A stretch of 64,000 nucleotides of DNA from Helichrysum umbraculigerum (lineage: Eukaryota; Streptophyta; Magnoliopsida; Asterales; Asteraceae): the NCBI GenBank assembly GCA_949592205.1, contig CATIUR010000001.1, positions 261,832,250 through 261,896,249 on the forward strand, read 5' to 3'. How positions within the stretch are numbered: position 1 is the first letter of the stretch; every line of letters begins with the position of its first letter. Under the pieces are notes generated by a model that saw nothing but the letters and a program-made list of their open reading frames with translations, made no database searches and had not been told where the DNA came from. Both the position numbers and the translations under genes were made by a program. This document shows positions 44,814 through 55,343 of the stretch, piece by piece.

Positions 44814-47800
44814 AAAGATTGCCCGAAGTTGAAGAACAACAACAACAACAAGAACAACAGCAATGCTCGAGGAAGAGCTTTTGTGCTGAAATCTGGGGAA
44901 GCCCGTCAAGACCCGAATGTGGTCACGGGTACGTTTCTTCTCAACAAATTGACTGCTTCTGTATTATTTGGTACTGGTGCTGATAAGAGCTTTATTTCTG
45001 ATGAGTTTTATCCACCACTAGACACTGCACCTATTGCCTTAGATTCTAAGTACACAGTAGAATTGGCGAACGGAAAACTTATTGAGGCCAACAGTGTGAT
45101 ACATAATTGCACTTTAAACTTAGCTAATGAGCTCTTTTCCATTGACTTGATACCCGTCGAAATCGGCAGCTTTGACATCATCGTCGGTATGGATTGGTTA
45201 TCCAAGCACCGAGCCGAAATTGTTTGTTTCGAGAAAATTGTCCGCATCCCTCTCGTCACCGGTGGAACTTTAGTCATACAAGGGGAGCCGGTGGGACGAG
45301 CCTAAACATCATTTCTTGCATGAAAACCCAAAAATACTTGAGAAAGGGGTACCAGGCAATCCTTGCACATATCATGGAGAAAAAGTCGGAGGTGAAGCGA
45401 CTTGAGGATGTGCCTATCGTTCGAGACTTCCCAGAAGTCTTTCCTGAAGACTTGCATGGCCTTCCGCCACCTAGACAAGTCGAATTTTCTATTGATCTTG
45501 TGCCCGGTGCAGCACCCGTGGCACGAGCCCCTTACCGACTAGCCCCATCCGAACTTCAGGAGTTGTCTACTCAGTTACAAGAACTCCTGGACAAGGGATT
45601 TATTCGACCAAGTTCCTCACCTTGGGGAGCTCCGGTCCTGTTTGTGAAAAAGAAAGACGGTTCTTTCTGCATGTGCATCGACTACCGTGAACTCAACAAA
45701 TTAACTGTCAAGAACCGTTACCCACTTCCTCGCATTGATGACCTGTTCGACCAACTTCAGGGGTCGAGTTTTTATTCAAAGATTGACCTACGGTCAGGTT
45801 ATCATCAACTCCGAGTTCGTGATGATGACCTCCCGAAAATAGCTTTCTGAACTCGCTACAGGCATTACGAATTCCAAGTGATGCCATTCGGCTTGACTAA
45901 CGCACCGGCTGTATTCATGGACCTTATGAATCGGGTGTGCAAAGCTTATCTCGACAAGTTTGTTATCGTTTTCATCGATGACATCCTGATTTACTCGCGC
46001 ACCGAACAAGAACACGCGCAACACCTGAAAACTATCCTAGGGCTGCTCAAACATGAAGAGTTATACGCCAAATTCTTTAAGTGTGAGTTCTGGATGCAAA
46101 CCGTTCAATTCCTTGGACACGTCATTGACAATCAAGGAATACATGTCGATCCTTCAAAAATCGAGGCTATCAAGTGCTGGCAAGCACCCACTACACCCAC
46201 GGAAGTATGTCAATTCTTAGGACTCGCCGGATACTACAGGCGGTTCATTGAGAATTTTTCGAAAATAGCCCTACCTCTCACTACACTGACTCAAAAAGAA
46301 AAGAAGTTCGATTGGACTGACAAACAGGAGTCAGCTTTTCAGCTGCTAAAACAGAAACTCTGCAGTGCACCTATCTTATTCTTACCCGAAGGCAACGATG
46401 ACTTCGTGGTATACTGTGACGCTTCACACCAAGGTCTTGGTTGCGTGTTGATGCAACGAGACAAAGTCATTGCTTACGCCTCACGACAACTCAAGGTCCA
46501 CGAAAAGAATTACACAACTCATGACCTAGAGTTGGGGGCTGTTGTATTCGCTCTAAAAATCTGGAGACACTACTTATACGGTACCAAGTGTACAATCTTT
46601 ACTGACCACAAAAGTCTCCAACGTATCTTCGATCAAAAGGATCTCAACATGAGGCAACGTCGATGGGTCGAGTTGCTTACTGATTACGATTGCGAGATTC
46701 GCTATCATCCGGGCAAGGCAAATGTTGTTGCCGATGCCTTAAGCCGAAAAGAACGAGTGAAACCACTTCGAGTTCGAGCTCTCAGTATGACCATTCACAA
46801 CGACCTCATCAATCAAACTCTCACCGCTCAACTCGAAGCACTCAAACCCGAAAACTTGATAAACGAGGCCTTGCGAGGCATGGATAAACAATTTGAAACC
46901 AAACCTAACGGGGCCAAATACTTCTCGAACCGAATCTGGTTACCAAGTGTTGGAAACCTGCGAGACTTGTTGATGGATGAAGCTCACAAGTCCAAATACT
47001 CTATACACCCCGGTGCCGACAAAATGTATCATGGCATCAAGGAAATGTATTGGTGGCCCAACATGAAAGCTGACATTGCAACCTATGTTAGCAAGTGTCT
47101 TACGTGTTCCAAAGTTAAAGTTGAACACCAGAAACCTTCAGGCTTGCTACAACAACCCAAAATACCACGATGGAAATGGGAGCAGATTACCATGGATTTC
47201 ATTACTAAACTCCCGAAAACATCTAACGGTTGCGATACCATTTGGGTGATCGTTGACCGACTCACTAAATCTGCTCATTTCCTGCCTATCAAAGAAACTG
47301 ACAAGATGGAACATTTGACACGAATCTACTTGAAAGAGGTTATGTCAAGACACGGCGTGCCCATCTCAATCATCTCTGATAGAGATGCTCGATTTACTTC
47401 TCACTTCTGGCAATCCTTACAAAAATCCCTCGGTACTCGTTTGGATATGAGTACTGCATACCACCCACAAACTGACGGCCAGAGCGAACGAACTATACAA
47501 ACACTGGAGGATATGCTACGAGCCTGCGTAGTTGACTTCGGTAAAAACTGGAAAAACCACTTACCCTTGTGCGAATTCTCGTACAACAACAGCTACCACA
47601 CCAGCATTAAGGCTGCACCCTTCGAGGCACTTAACGGTCAAAAGTGCCGGTCACCGATCTGTTGGACTGAGGTGGGGGATACACAACTCACCGGTCCAGA
47701 AATCATTCACGAAACAACTGAAAAGATCTTTGGTATACAAAACCGGCTGAAAGCTGCACGTGATTGTTAGAAAAGCTATGCTGACGTGAGATGCAAACAC

Positions 47801-48265
47801 CTCGAGTTCCAAGTGGGAGATCGAGTTCTTCTGAAAGTGTCGCCTTGGAAAGGCGTCATCCGTTTTGGCAAACGTGGGAAACTGAATCCCAGGTACATTG
47901 GACCATTCGAGATCCTTGAAAGGATTGGTCCAGTGGCTTACCGACTGCAGCTACCTACCGAACTCAGTAGCGTGCACCCTATCTTCCACATTTCTAACTT
48001 GAAGAAATGTCTGTCTGATGAGACACTGATTATACCCCTCGACGAAATACACATTGACGACAAACTACACTTTGTCGAGGAACCCGCGGAAATACTGGAC
48101 CGTGAGGTCAAGCGTTTGAAACAGAGTCGTATTCCCATTGTTAAAGTTCGATGGAATTCGAGGCGTGGTCCTGAATTCACTTGGGAACGGGAAGACCAAA
48201 TGCGACTGAAATACCCACACTTGTTCACAGACTCTACTCCTACCGACACCGCGACTACAAGCTAA
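44814..48265 (+). pseudogene. Pol of T2: protease, RT, RNase H, integrase, chromodomain
   Basis: The domains lie in order. Protease is at 44900-45285, with SVLFGTGADKSF, so the catalytic Asp of DTG is Gly. RT spans about 45470-46130 (KIDLRSGYHQL, FGLTNAPA, FIDDILIYS). RNase H is at 46400-46760 (YCDASHQG, THDLELGAVVFAL, TDHK). The integrase has an HHCC finger (about 46980-47110), the core D,D,E (ITMDFITKLP, ISDRDARF, DGQSERTIQT) and the GPY/F module (GPFEILERIGPVAYRL). A chromodomain-like end follows, with IPIVKVRWNSRRGPEFTWE. Lesions: a one-base deletion near 45285 (T3 retains GAGACC), TGA at 45848 (T3 has CGA) and TAG at 47768. Each domain is otherwise well preserved, so inactivation is recent. 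Confidence 0.85.
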
Positions 48266-48288
48266 TTTCGGGACGAAATTCTCCTAAC

Positions 48289-48298
48289 AAGGGGAGAA
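48289..48298 (+). other. polypurine tract of T2
   Basis: AAGGGGAGAA lies directly before the TG of the 3' LTR, after the TTTCGGGACGAAATTC tail motif. It would prime plus-strand DNA synthesis. Confidence 0.8.
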
Positions 48299-49259
48299 TG
48301 TAACACCCGCCAATTTAGGGCTTTAATTAGTGCCTAAACTACTTGTAATTATGTGTATTTAGTTTTGTAATACTCTAAATATATGTAACGTTTTGGTGTA
48401 ATTACATACACGCTTACGCGATATAATGAATCGTACACTTACAATCCGGACGATGTCCGACATTATTTATATGGACGTTTGTGACAAAGCTTTTAAATAA
48501 TGTGGAATTAGCCAAACAAACATTATTTGCATTAATATATCATGAAAATATATTACACGTATTTCGTATCGTTTAAAACACTCCGAACGTGATGAAAACA
48601 CGCGAGACGGGCCCAACAAAGGAAAATAGTGAAAATTATATTTTTATAACTTATTATGAAGTATTTTGGTAAAATACCTCGGTTAAAAATATTACAGATA
48701 CACTTTAACATATAACGCGAAACAACATTTAAGCAACTACGGGACTTAACCGACTACGACTCGTGATACGAAATTCGGAAACACAAACCCGCGAGCCGAG
48801 ACCCAAACGGGTCGACCCAGCCCCACGGATCCAACCCGCGACCCATGACCCGCCCCCTTTATAACCCCATTTTCCCTATTTCATCTCTCATTTCACCAAC
48901 AACCTTTTACCAAATTCTCTCTCTCTTTTTCCTCTTAAAAATCGCAGCCCAAAAACGCCCAAAATCATCACCAAAAACGCAGCAATTCACGAAGTTGATT
49001 CAAGAAGAACGATCACTAACTCAAGCTCTCCATCTTCATCTTTTTCGTTTTCAATTTCGAGGTATAAAACGTTAAAACTCTTTTAAATTACTTGTAACAC
49101 TTTTATTTACATGCTAGAACGTTTCCCCAACGAGACCGACTTAAAAATCTGATTTTTAAAGTTTATATGCGAACAGCCCGTTTCGCGAGCCGAGATCTGT
49201 TCGTCCAACGAGTCAAACCGAGATCTCGACTCGCGAAGCCATCCTGCGAATCGGAATCA

Positions 49260-49420
49260 CCTACGAACCGAACTGACCCGCGAGTTGACCTACGAGTCGA
49301 GTTGACCTGCGAGTCGAAGTTGACTTGCAAGTCGAGTTGCCCTGTGAACCGAACTGACCCGCGAGTCGAGTTTACCTGCGAGTCGAGTTGGCCTGCGAGT
49401 CGAGTTCTCCCAGCTCGGTT
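49260..49420 (+). repeat. CpG-rich minisatellite in the Tekay LTR
   Basis: Imperfect 19-20-bp repeats centred on CTGCGAGTCGAGTTG. It occupies the same slot, just before the GC-rich hairpin block, as a different minisatellite in the solo LTR at 53884-54112. Confidence 0.75.
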
Positions 49421-50018
49421 CGCAGCCCACTTTGTCTTTCGAACCCAAATTCGGTAATAAAAGCACTAATATGAACTAAGATTTATCACTTGATTTTACA
49501 CCGAATTTAGATTTCAAATGCGTTTTCGATAAAGCAATATAGTAGAAATAAAAATTTTCCAAGCTGACTTGGCAGCTCGACCCCAACCAGGGGCTCTGCC
49601 CCTTGGACCCCGCCAGGGGCTGCCGCCCCTTGGACCCCGCTACCAGGGGCGCTGCCCCCGGACCCCCGTCATTAGATGTTGTAAATACTTTTCGCACTAA
49701 GTGTCAAACACTTACAAATAATGAAACCTGATTCAACGATGCATATAATAATAGCACTTTTGGATTATTATTACAAACCGTCACCAACGGGCCATACTTG
49801 TTTTCAAACTACAAAAGAATTACTAAACAAACACTTGGACATTTCCTAGTTGAGTGGATAACTAGCATGGGTGGTCTTTTAAGACACCAACTTATTTACT
49901 TGTTTACTTACAACCTTGTGCGTTTCGGACGCCAGAAGGTTTCAGGGTTCTGAGAACCGACATAGGACTTACATCCGCCTTACTTGGTTGATTTCACATA
50001 CGCACTTACTAGACTCAG

Positions 50019-50533
50019 GTGAGTCTTACGGCCCCACTTTTACTGTTTTTATACTTTAGGGGAGATACTTAGCAACTGTTTTACATATGAACACAATGTA
50101 CTGAACTGATTACTCTACTTTTTACACACATTGCATGAGTTACTTTTATCCACTGAAAGCCTCCTATCATAAGTTGTTAGTTATGGACTTAAGCGCGATT
50201 ACTAGTAAATGGATCCATTTGGGATTGACAATCCCTGCCTGGGTAGTAGCGCTACCACGGATTTCACCGTAGAAACATGCATATTAGTATTTGTTACGTA
50301 TGAGTGTTCGGATAGCACTCACGGGGGTACTTTATATGATACTTAATTGAATCATATTTACACACTGTTAAGCTTCAACTTGTGGGCTCATGGCACTTGT
50401 GATGATTTACTGATTTACTTACTTTGCTTGATAGCAATACGGGTACATACTTGTGGTTCATAACGATTATTTAATACTAAACCTATAAGATTCACCAACC
50501 TTTTTGGTTGACACTTTTAGCTTTGTATCTCAG
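50019..50533 (+). other. possible leader intron in the Tekay LTR
   Basis: CTCAG|GTGAGT at 50014-50024 and a pyrimidine-containing acceptor TATCTCAG|GT ending at 50533. The solo LTR (54477-55022) and the diverged LTR at 28368-28846 keep the same pair while the sequence between has drifted. The interval is 480-550 bp in each. Intron status is inferred. Confidence 0.4.
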
Positions 50534-51121
50534 GTACACAGACGGAGTAGGATTTCCCCTGGACACTAGCTAGAGTCGCATGATTTCTACATTGCATCTA
50601 ACGGAGATTCTTAGCATTATCTTTTGTATATTATGATTATGTAATAGAATCTCCCGCTATACGTGTGGGCTCTAGGGAATTACATTTTCGTAACTGAAAA
50701 CACTATGTTTTCAAACATTTATTACATGAAAATGTAACTATTTTACAAACGTTGCATATAGATGTCGTTTGCTTTACTTTTGTGCTGTGATATTTGATTA
50801 GTAGCACCCCAAAACTTGCTTCCGCTAAACAGTGAATTTGGGGGTGTTACAGATTGGTATAAGAGCCTAAGGTTATAGCGAACTAGGTTGCATTTAGTGG
50901 ACCTAGACTATGACCGTTAGGCAGTATGTCCTTATTAGATATGACTGGTTCAGGAACTGCATCATACAACTTTAATTTAACATAGCTTGATCAACTATGT
51001 ACAGTTAAGGAAAGATGATGTGAGGTTTGAAACGGTTATGTTGAACAGCAATACACTAGTTGACTCTGACCACGAGAGAAACCGGGACTTATACTTGTTG
51101 TGCTAGACACACTAGGCTATG

Positions 51122-51164
<43 letters not shown>

Positions 51165-51194
51165 CCTCACTCCTACTAACGCTTTATCTCAGAA

Positions 51195-51686
51195 ATGGCA
51201 AACACACCACCCAATTCATCGCGCTCTCAATCTGGGTCGCAGAATCCAAGGGTAGCTAGGAGGAACGCCAGGTTGCCTCGAGCTGGCCCGTATCCCACTC
51301 ACCTCACTCTACCAGACTTAGCCGCTAGGGTGCACCATCACGATCAACAACTCCACGAGATGGACATCGAACTGCAAGAAACTCGCGAAAACTGGAGACT
51401 CACAGCAATGGAACGAATTGAGCAAGTCTCCGAAGATCACGATCACACTGTTAACACCATGAACACTCTTCAGAATCAGGTGGGAGAAACAGTCGGAACC
51501 ATGGAGGCTGTCCACAACCAAGTGATTGGCAACCGAAATGAAATCTCTGTCCTACAATCAAGGCTACATTAGTGCGAGACACGTCTAAGGGAAACCGAGG
51601 ACGCCCTCCGAACGGCCAACAGACTCGCAGAATCTGTTGACCACCTCAACGCACTGCTGCCACAACTCAATCTACGTCGGAATTAA
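51195..51686 (+). pseudogene. upstream coiled-coil ORF of T3 (one stop)
   Basis: The same 163-codon frame as 43060-43551, 85 or more percent of it identical by eye. A TAG at 51570-51572 replaces the CAG of T2, while the T2 stop position is TGG here. The two copies are therefore broken independently. A (TA)n tract lies just upstream, as in T2. Confidence 0.6.
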
Positions 51687-51982
51687 CTTAGGCTGAGTTT
51701 GTAATCTAATTTTATTATTGTAGGGCCTATGTAAAATACGACCGGATGTAACAATTCCCGGCACATTTTGTAGAACACCTAATGCTGTAACCTTTGAAAC
51801 TCCTAACTAAGAATTGTCTGTAATCGTTTCACTATGTAATATCAATTGACAATTTATCGAATTATTCTATATTGTGATTACTTTGAGATGTTGTATATAA
51901 CCGCTTTTAGAAATATACATCTATCGTAATTACACTTCTGGCACGAATTCTCATATACCTCTTGTTTCTTTCTTGAAGAATC

Positions 51983-52945
51983 ATGCCGCCAAAGAAGAAA
52001 AGTTACAGCGATGCTGAAATCAATGCCATTGTCTCCCGAGCCGTGGCTGATGCTCTGGCTGCTCGGAGCTCTCAACGAAACAGTGATCAAACTGTTGATG
52101 AGACTCCTGTCATCAAGCCTTGTTCTTACGAGGATTTTCTTAGCTGCAAGCCACTATACTTCAAGGGCACAGAAGGTGCCATCGGTCTGATCCGTTGGAT
52201 CGAACGTATGGAATCCGTCTTCAACCTCTGCAACTGCACTGAAGACAACAAAGTCAAGTTCGCTGCATACACCTTTCAGGAAGGTGCACTCACGTGGTGG
52301 AATACCCACGCCAACTCCGTAGGTCTTGAGATAGCAAATCAGCTACCTTGGGCCGAGCTAAAGAAGAAGTTGAGGGAGAAGTACTGCCCCGAGGAAGAGT
52401 TGCACCGATTAGAGGAAGAGTTCTGGCACCTGAATGTGTGCAGGGAACTGATATTGACAGATATACCACCAAGTTTCAACAATATGCGTTGTTATGTTCG
52501 AGTTTGGTGGAACCCGAGGTAAAAGGGATCAAGAGATACATCCGCGGCCTCCCAGAAAGTATACAGGGGAATGTCGCCTCGTCCAAGCCAACCACTACTG
52601 AAAGTGCTATCCGGCTAGCACACGAACTCATGGCACTGGTGGTCATCCGTGAGACGTCCAACAACTCCTCTTCCAACAACAAGCGCAAATCCTCGGAACA
52701 CCACAACAACCACCAAAACAAGAAACCCAACGCCATCCAAGTTTATACCTCCAACTCTGAACCCAAACGCTCCTACATTGGGAACAAGCCCTACTGTTCT
52801 AAATGCAATCTTCACCATGATGGTTCTTGCCCCTGTAGCAAATGTAAGAAATTCGGACACTTGGCTAGGGATTGCCGATCGAACACCTATGGCACCAACA
52901 CTTCTGCACCGAAGACCTGTTACGAGTGCAACGGTACTGGGCATT
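51983..52945 (+). pseudogene. Gag of T3, frameshifted and interrupted by the solo LTR
   Basis: It starts MPPKKKSYSD and carries the same Gag core and first zinc knuckle as T2. A TG duplication near 52437 shifts the frame before the second half. The knuckle region is then cut at 52945 by the solo LTR and resumes at 55349. The inserted length including the target repeat is a multiple of three, so the later protease frame remains aligned with the shifted frame. The TGA seen in T2 is also present at 55351-55353. Confidence 0.8.
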
Positions 52946-53038
52946 TGTAACACCCGCATAATTAGGATAATTAGTTATGCCTAATTGTTTGTAACTAGTT
53001 GTAATTAGTATGTAATAGGACTAATTACAGACTCTATT

Positions 53039-53084
<46 letters not shown>

Positions 53085-55343
53085 GATTTATATATATATG
53101 TGTGTACTTACGCGATTTGGATGACTCGTACGCATTAACCGGACGGAGTCCGACACAGTTACTTGGACGTTGGTGACAAGAATTTACCTAAATAATGAGG
53201 ACGTATTTTATTATATAAAATACACGGTGAACGAACATTATTTATATTTATATTATCGCGACGACATTTAAATAATGCGACAAAAACGTGCTAAACGCAA
53301 ATTAATAATTTAAATATTTCGGCCAATGTTTTTGTTATTAATTTCAAAGTATTTTTATTTAAATACTCCAGTTACATTTTAAAATATAACGGTTTGGTTA
53401 AATACTAAAAACAAACGATTAAACTATTAGGACACGGGGTAAACACTGTATTTTGGGGAGTATTTTCCCCTCCTTCCTCTTTTGGATCAGCCAAAACCCA
53501 TCCCCACCCCAAATTCTCTTTTCATTTTCACCCAAACCAAAAACACACACACATCCAAACTCTCTCAACCTCAATTCACACCAAAATTTCGGAATCAAAT
53601 CTCGACCACAAAAATTACATATCCGGAATCACCATCACGAGTGGAGCAAGAATATCAAGACCGTTTTCATCATTTCATCCTCCATTTAGCTCGATTTGCC
53701 AAAGTAAGAAATTTCTAAAATCTTAGATCTATTCAATTTGGTGTAATGTTTTGATGTGTACACAACATAGTTATAACCTAATACATGAAGAAAACACGTT
53801 TTTATAGCTCAAAAATGGGTTAGATTTGCGTTTTTGATCAGAAATTCTCGAAACCCGAAAGTTTCTGGGTTGGTGTTCATCATTGCGACGTCGTGGGCGA
53901 CGTCGCACAAATACTCAACGTCGCATATAGCGACGCCAGCCTTTACGTCGCATTAATTCGTGAGGTCGCATATAGCGACGCAGACTCTAACGTCGCAGAC
54001 TCAAACAACGTCGCACTTAGCGACGACCCATATTACGTCGCATTAATTTGCGAATGTCACACTTAGGGACGTCGTACTCAACGTCGCAATCCTTGCCTGC
54101 GACGTCGCACCCGACCAGGGGCTCTGCCCCTTGGACCCCGCCAAGGGGTTGCCACCCCTTGGAACCCCGCAACCAGGGGCGCTGCCCCCGGACCCCCATC
54201 GTTTCAGTACAAAATGTTTCAAACGCAATGATAATACTTTGACTATTACTAATACAAACCGTCACCAATGGGCCAAACATGTTTTCTAACAAACGAACAA
54301 TTACAAACATACGGATAAACACTGGATATACTAGTTGTGTACAACTAAACGAAACGTATCGTGAGACGCATACTTACATAACTTCATATGATTAGGCATT
54401 TGAAGGTTACGGGTTCGGAGAACCTACTTGCTATAATTACTACTTGCTATTTGCTACAGCTTATTTCAAGACTCAGGTGAGTCTTACAGCCCCACTTTTA
54501 CTGTTTTACATACGGGGTGAGATACATTGCTTACTTTTCTTGAACACAAGTACTAAAACTGCTTACTATACCAAACGGAATTGCATGAGTTATTTACTAT
54601 TTACAGAAGTCTCTCCATCATATATCGTTAGTTATGGACTTAAGCGCGAACACTAGTTAATGGATCCATTAGGGAAATGACCCTCCCCACCCGGGGCAGT
54701 AGCGCTGCCACGTACTGATTTACACGTAGAAACGGGTGACTACTTATTCGTTACTGATGCTTGCCCATTTACGAGCATGTCACGGGAGCAAACTTATTAC
54801 TTACGGGTTAAGCTTCGATTATGAGCCTCATGGCAACGGTATAAACTTACTTATTTACATTTGCTGGATTGCAAATACTGGTTTTACGATTGCTGGATTG
54901 CAATTGCTGATTTTACGCCTGCGGGCATTACTAATGAAATCTCGTGTTCAAAGCTGATATTACTTACAAACCTGTGAGATTCACCAACCTTTTGGTTGAC
55001 ACTTTTTAGCAAGTTTTCTCAGGTACCAGGATGGAGTAGGATTACTCCAGGATTTAGCTAGAGTCGCATGATTTCAACACAACTGCATTAACGGAGATTC
55101 TTAGCATTATCTTTTGTATATTACGATTATGTAATAGAATCTCCCGCTATACGCGTGGACTCTAGGGGAAACTACATTTTTGTATACGAAAACACTAAGT
55201 TTTCAAATATTATATCTATGGAATGTAACTAATTTACAAACGTTGCATATAGATGTCGTTTGCTTTATCTTTGTGCTGTGATATTTGATTAGTAACACCC
55301 CAAACTATGCTTCCGCAAAATAGTGAATTTCGGGGGTGTTACA
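52946..55343 (+). repeat. solo LTR of a related gypsy family, TSD GCATT
   Basis: The LTR is 2398 bp, TGTAACACCC to GGGGTGTTACA, flanked by GCATT at 52941-52945 and 55344-55348. No internal region or second LTR is present, so an intact insertion has been lost by LTR-LTR recombination. The second half is similar to 49680-50851, while the first 1.2 kb is mostly different. It contains (TA)n at 53041-53080 and a CGTCGC minisatellite at 53884-54112. Confidence 0.9.
53884..54112 (+). repeat. CpG-rich palindromic minisatellite in the solo LTR
   Basis: Irregular repeats of ACGTCGC and dyads such as CGTCGCATATAGCGACG, with spacers of roughly 20-35 bp. It lies just before the GC-rich block (about 54113-54200) shared with the T2/T3 LTR. 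Confidence 0.75.

Larger units (their letters stand above)
42234..50851 (+). mobile_element. Tekay-type chromovirus T2 (5' LTR truncated, pol defective)
   Basis: A Ty3/gypsy element on the plus strand: truncated 5' LTR (42234-42695), PBS, coiled-coil ORF, gag, pol with chromodomain, polypurine tract and full 3' LTR (48299-50851). The 3' LTR is also the 5' LTR of T3, making a chain produced by LTR-LTR recombination. The chromodomain-like tail after the integrase and the TTTCGGGACGAAATTC motif after pol place it in the Tekay/Del group. Five lesions disable it: stops at 43258, 44811, 45848 and 47768, and a one-base deletion near 45285, plus a protease active-site change. Confidence 0.85.
48299..50851 (+). 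repeat. LTR shared by T2 (3') and T3 (5')
   Basis: The LTR is 2553 bp, TGTAACACCC to GGGGTGTTACA. A TATA box (TTTATAACC, about 48857) and a CT-rich leader start are near 48890. A CpG-rich minisatellite lies at about 49260-49420, a GC-rich hairpin block at 49587-49672, and a donor/acceptor pair bounds a possible leader intron (50019-50533). The 49167-49457 open frame is a product of the minisatellite and not a gene. Confidence 0.85.

Noticed and set aside
44339..44909. Minus-strand 86-aa and 143-aa frames over gag
   Set aside because: Antisense shadows of gag, present in both T2 and T3 because the sequences are the same.
49167..49457. 96-aa Arg/Ser-rich open frame
   Set aside because: It is generated by the LTR minisatellite and has no start context or relatives among the other LTRs.
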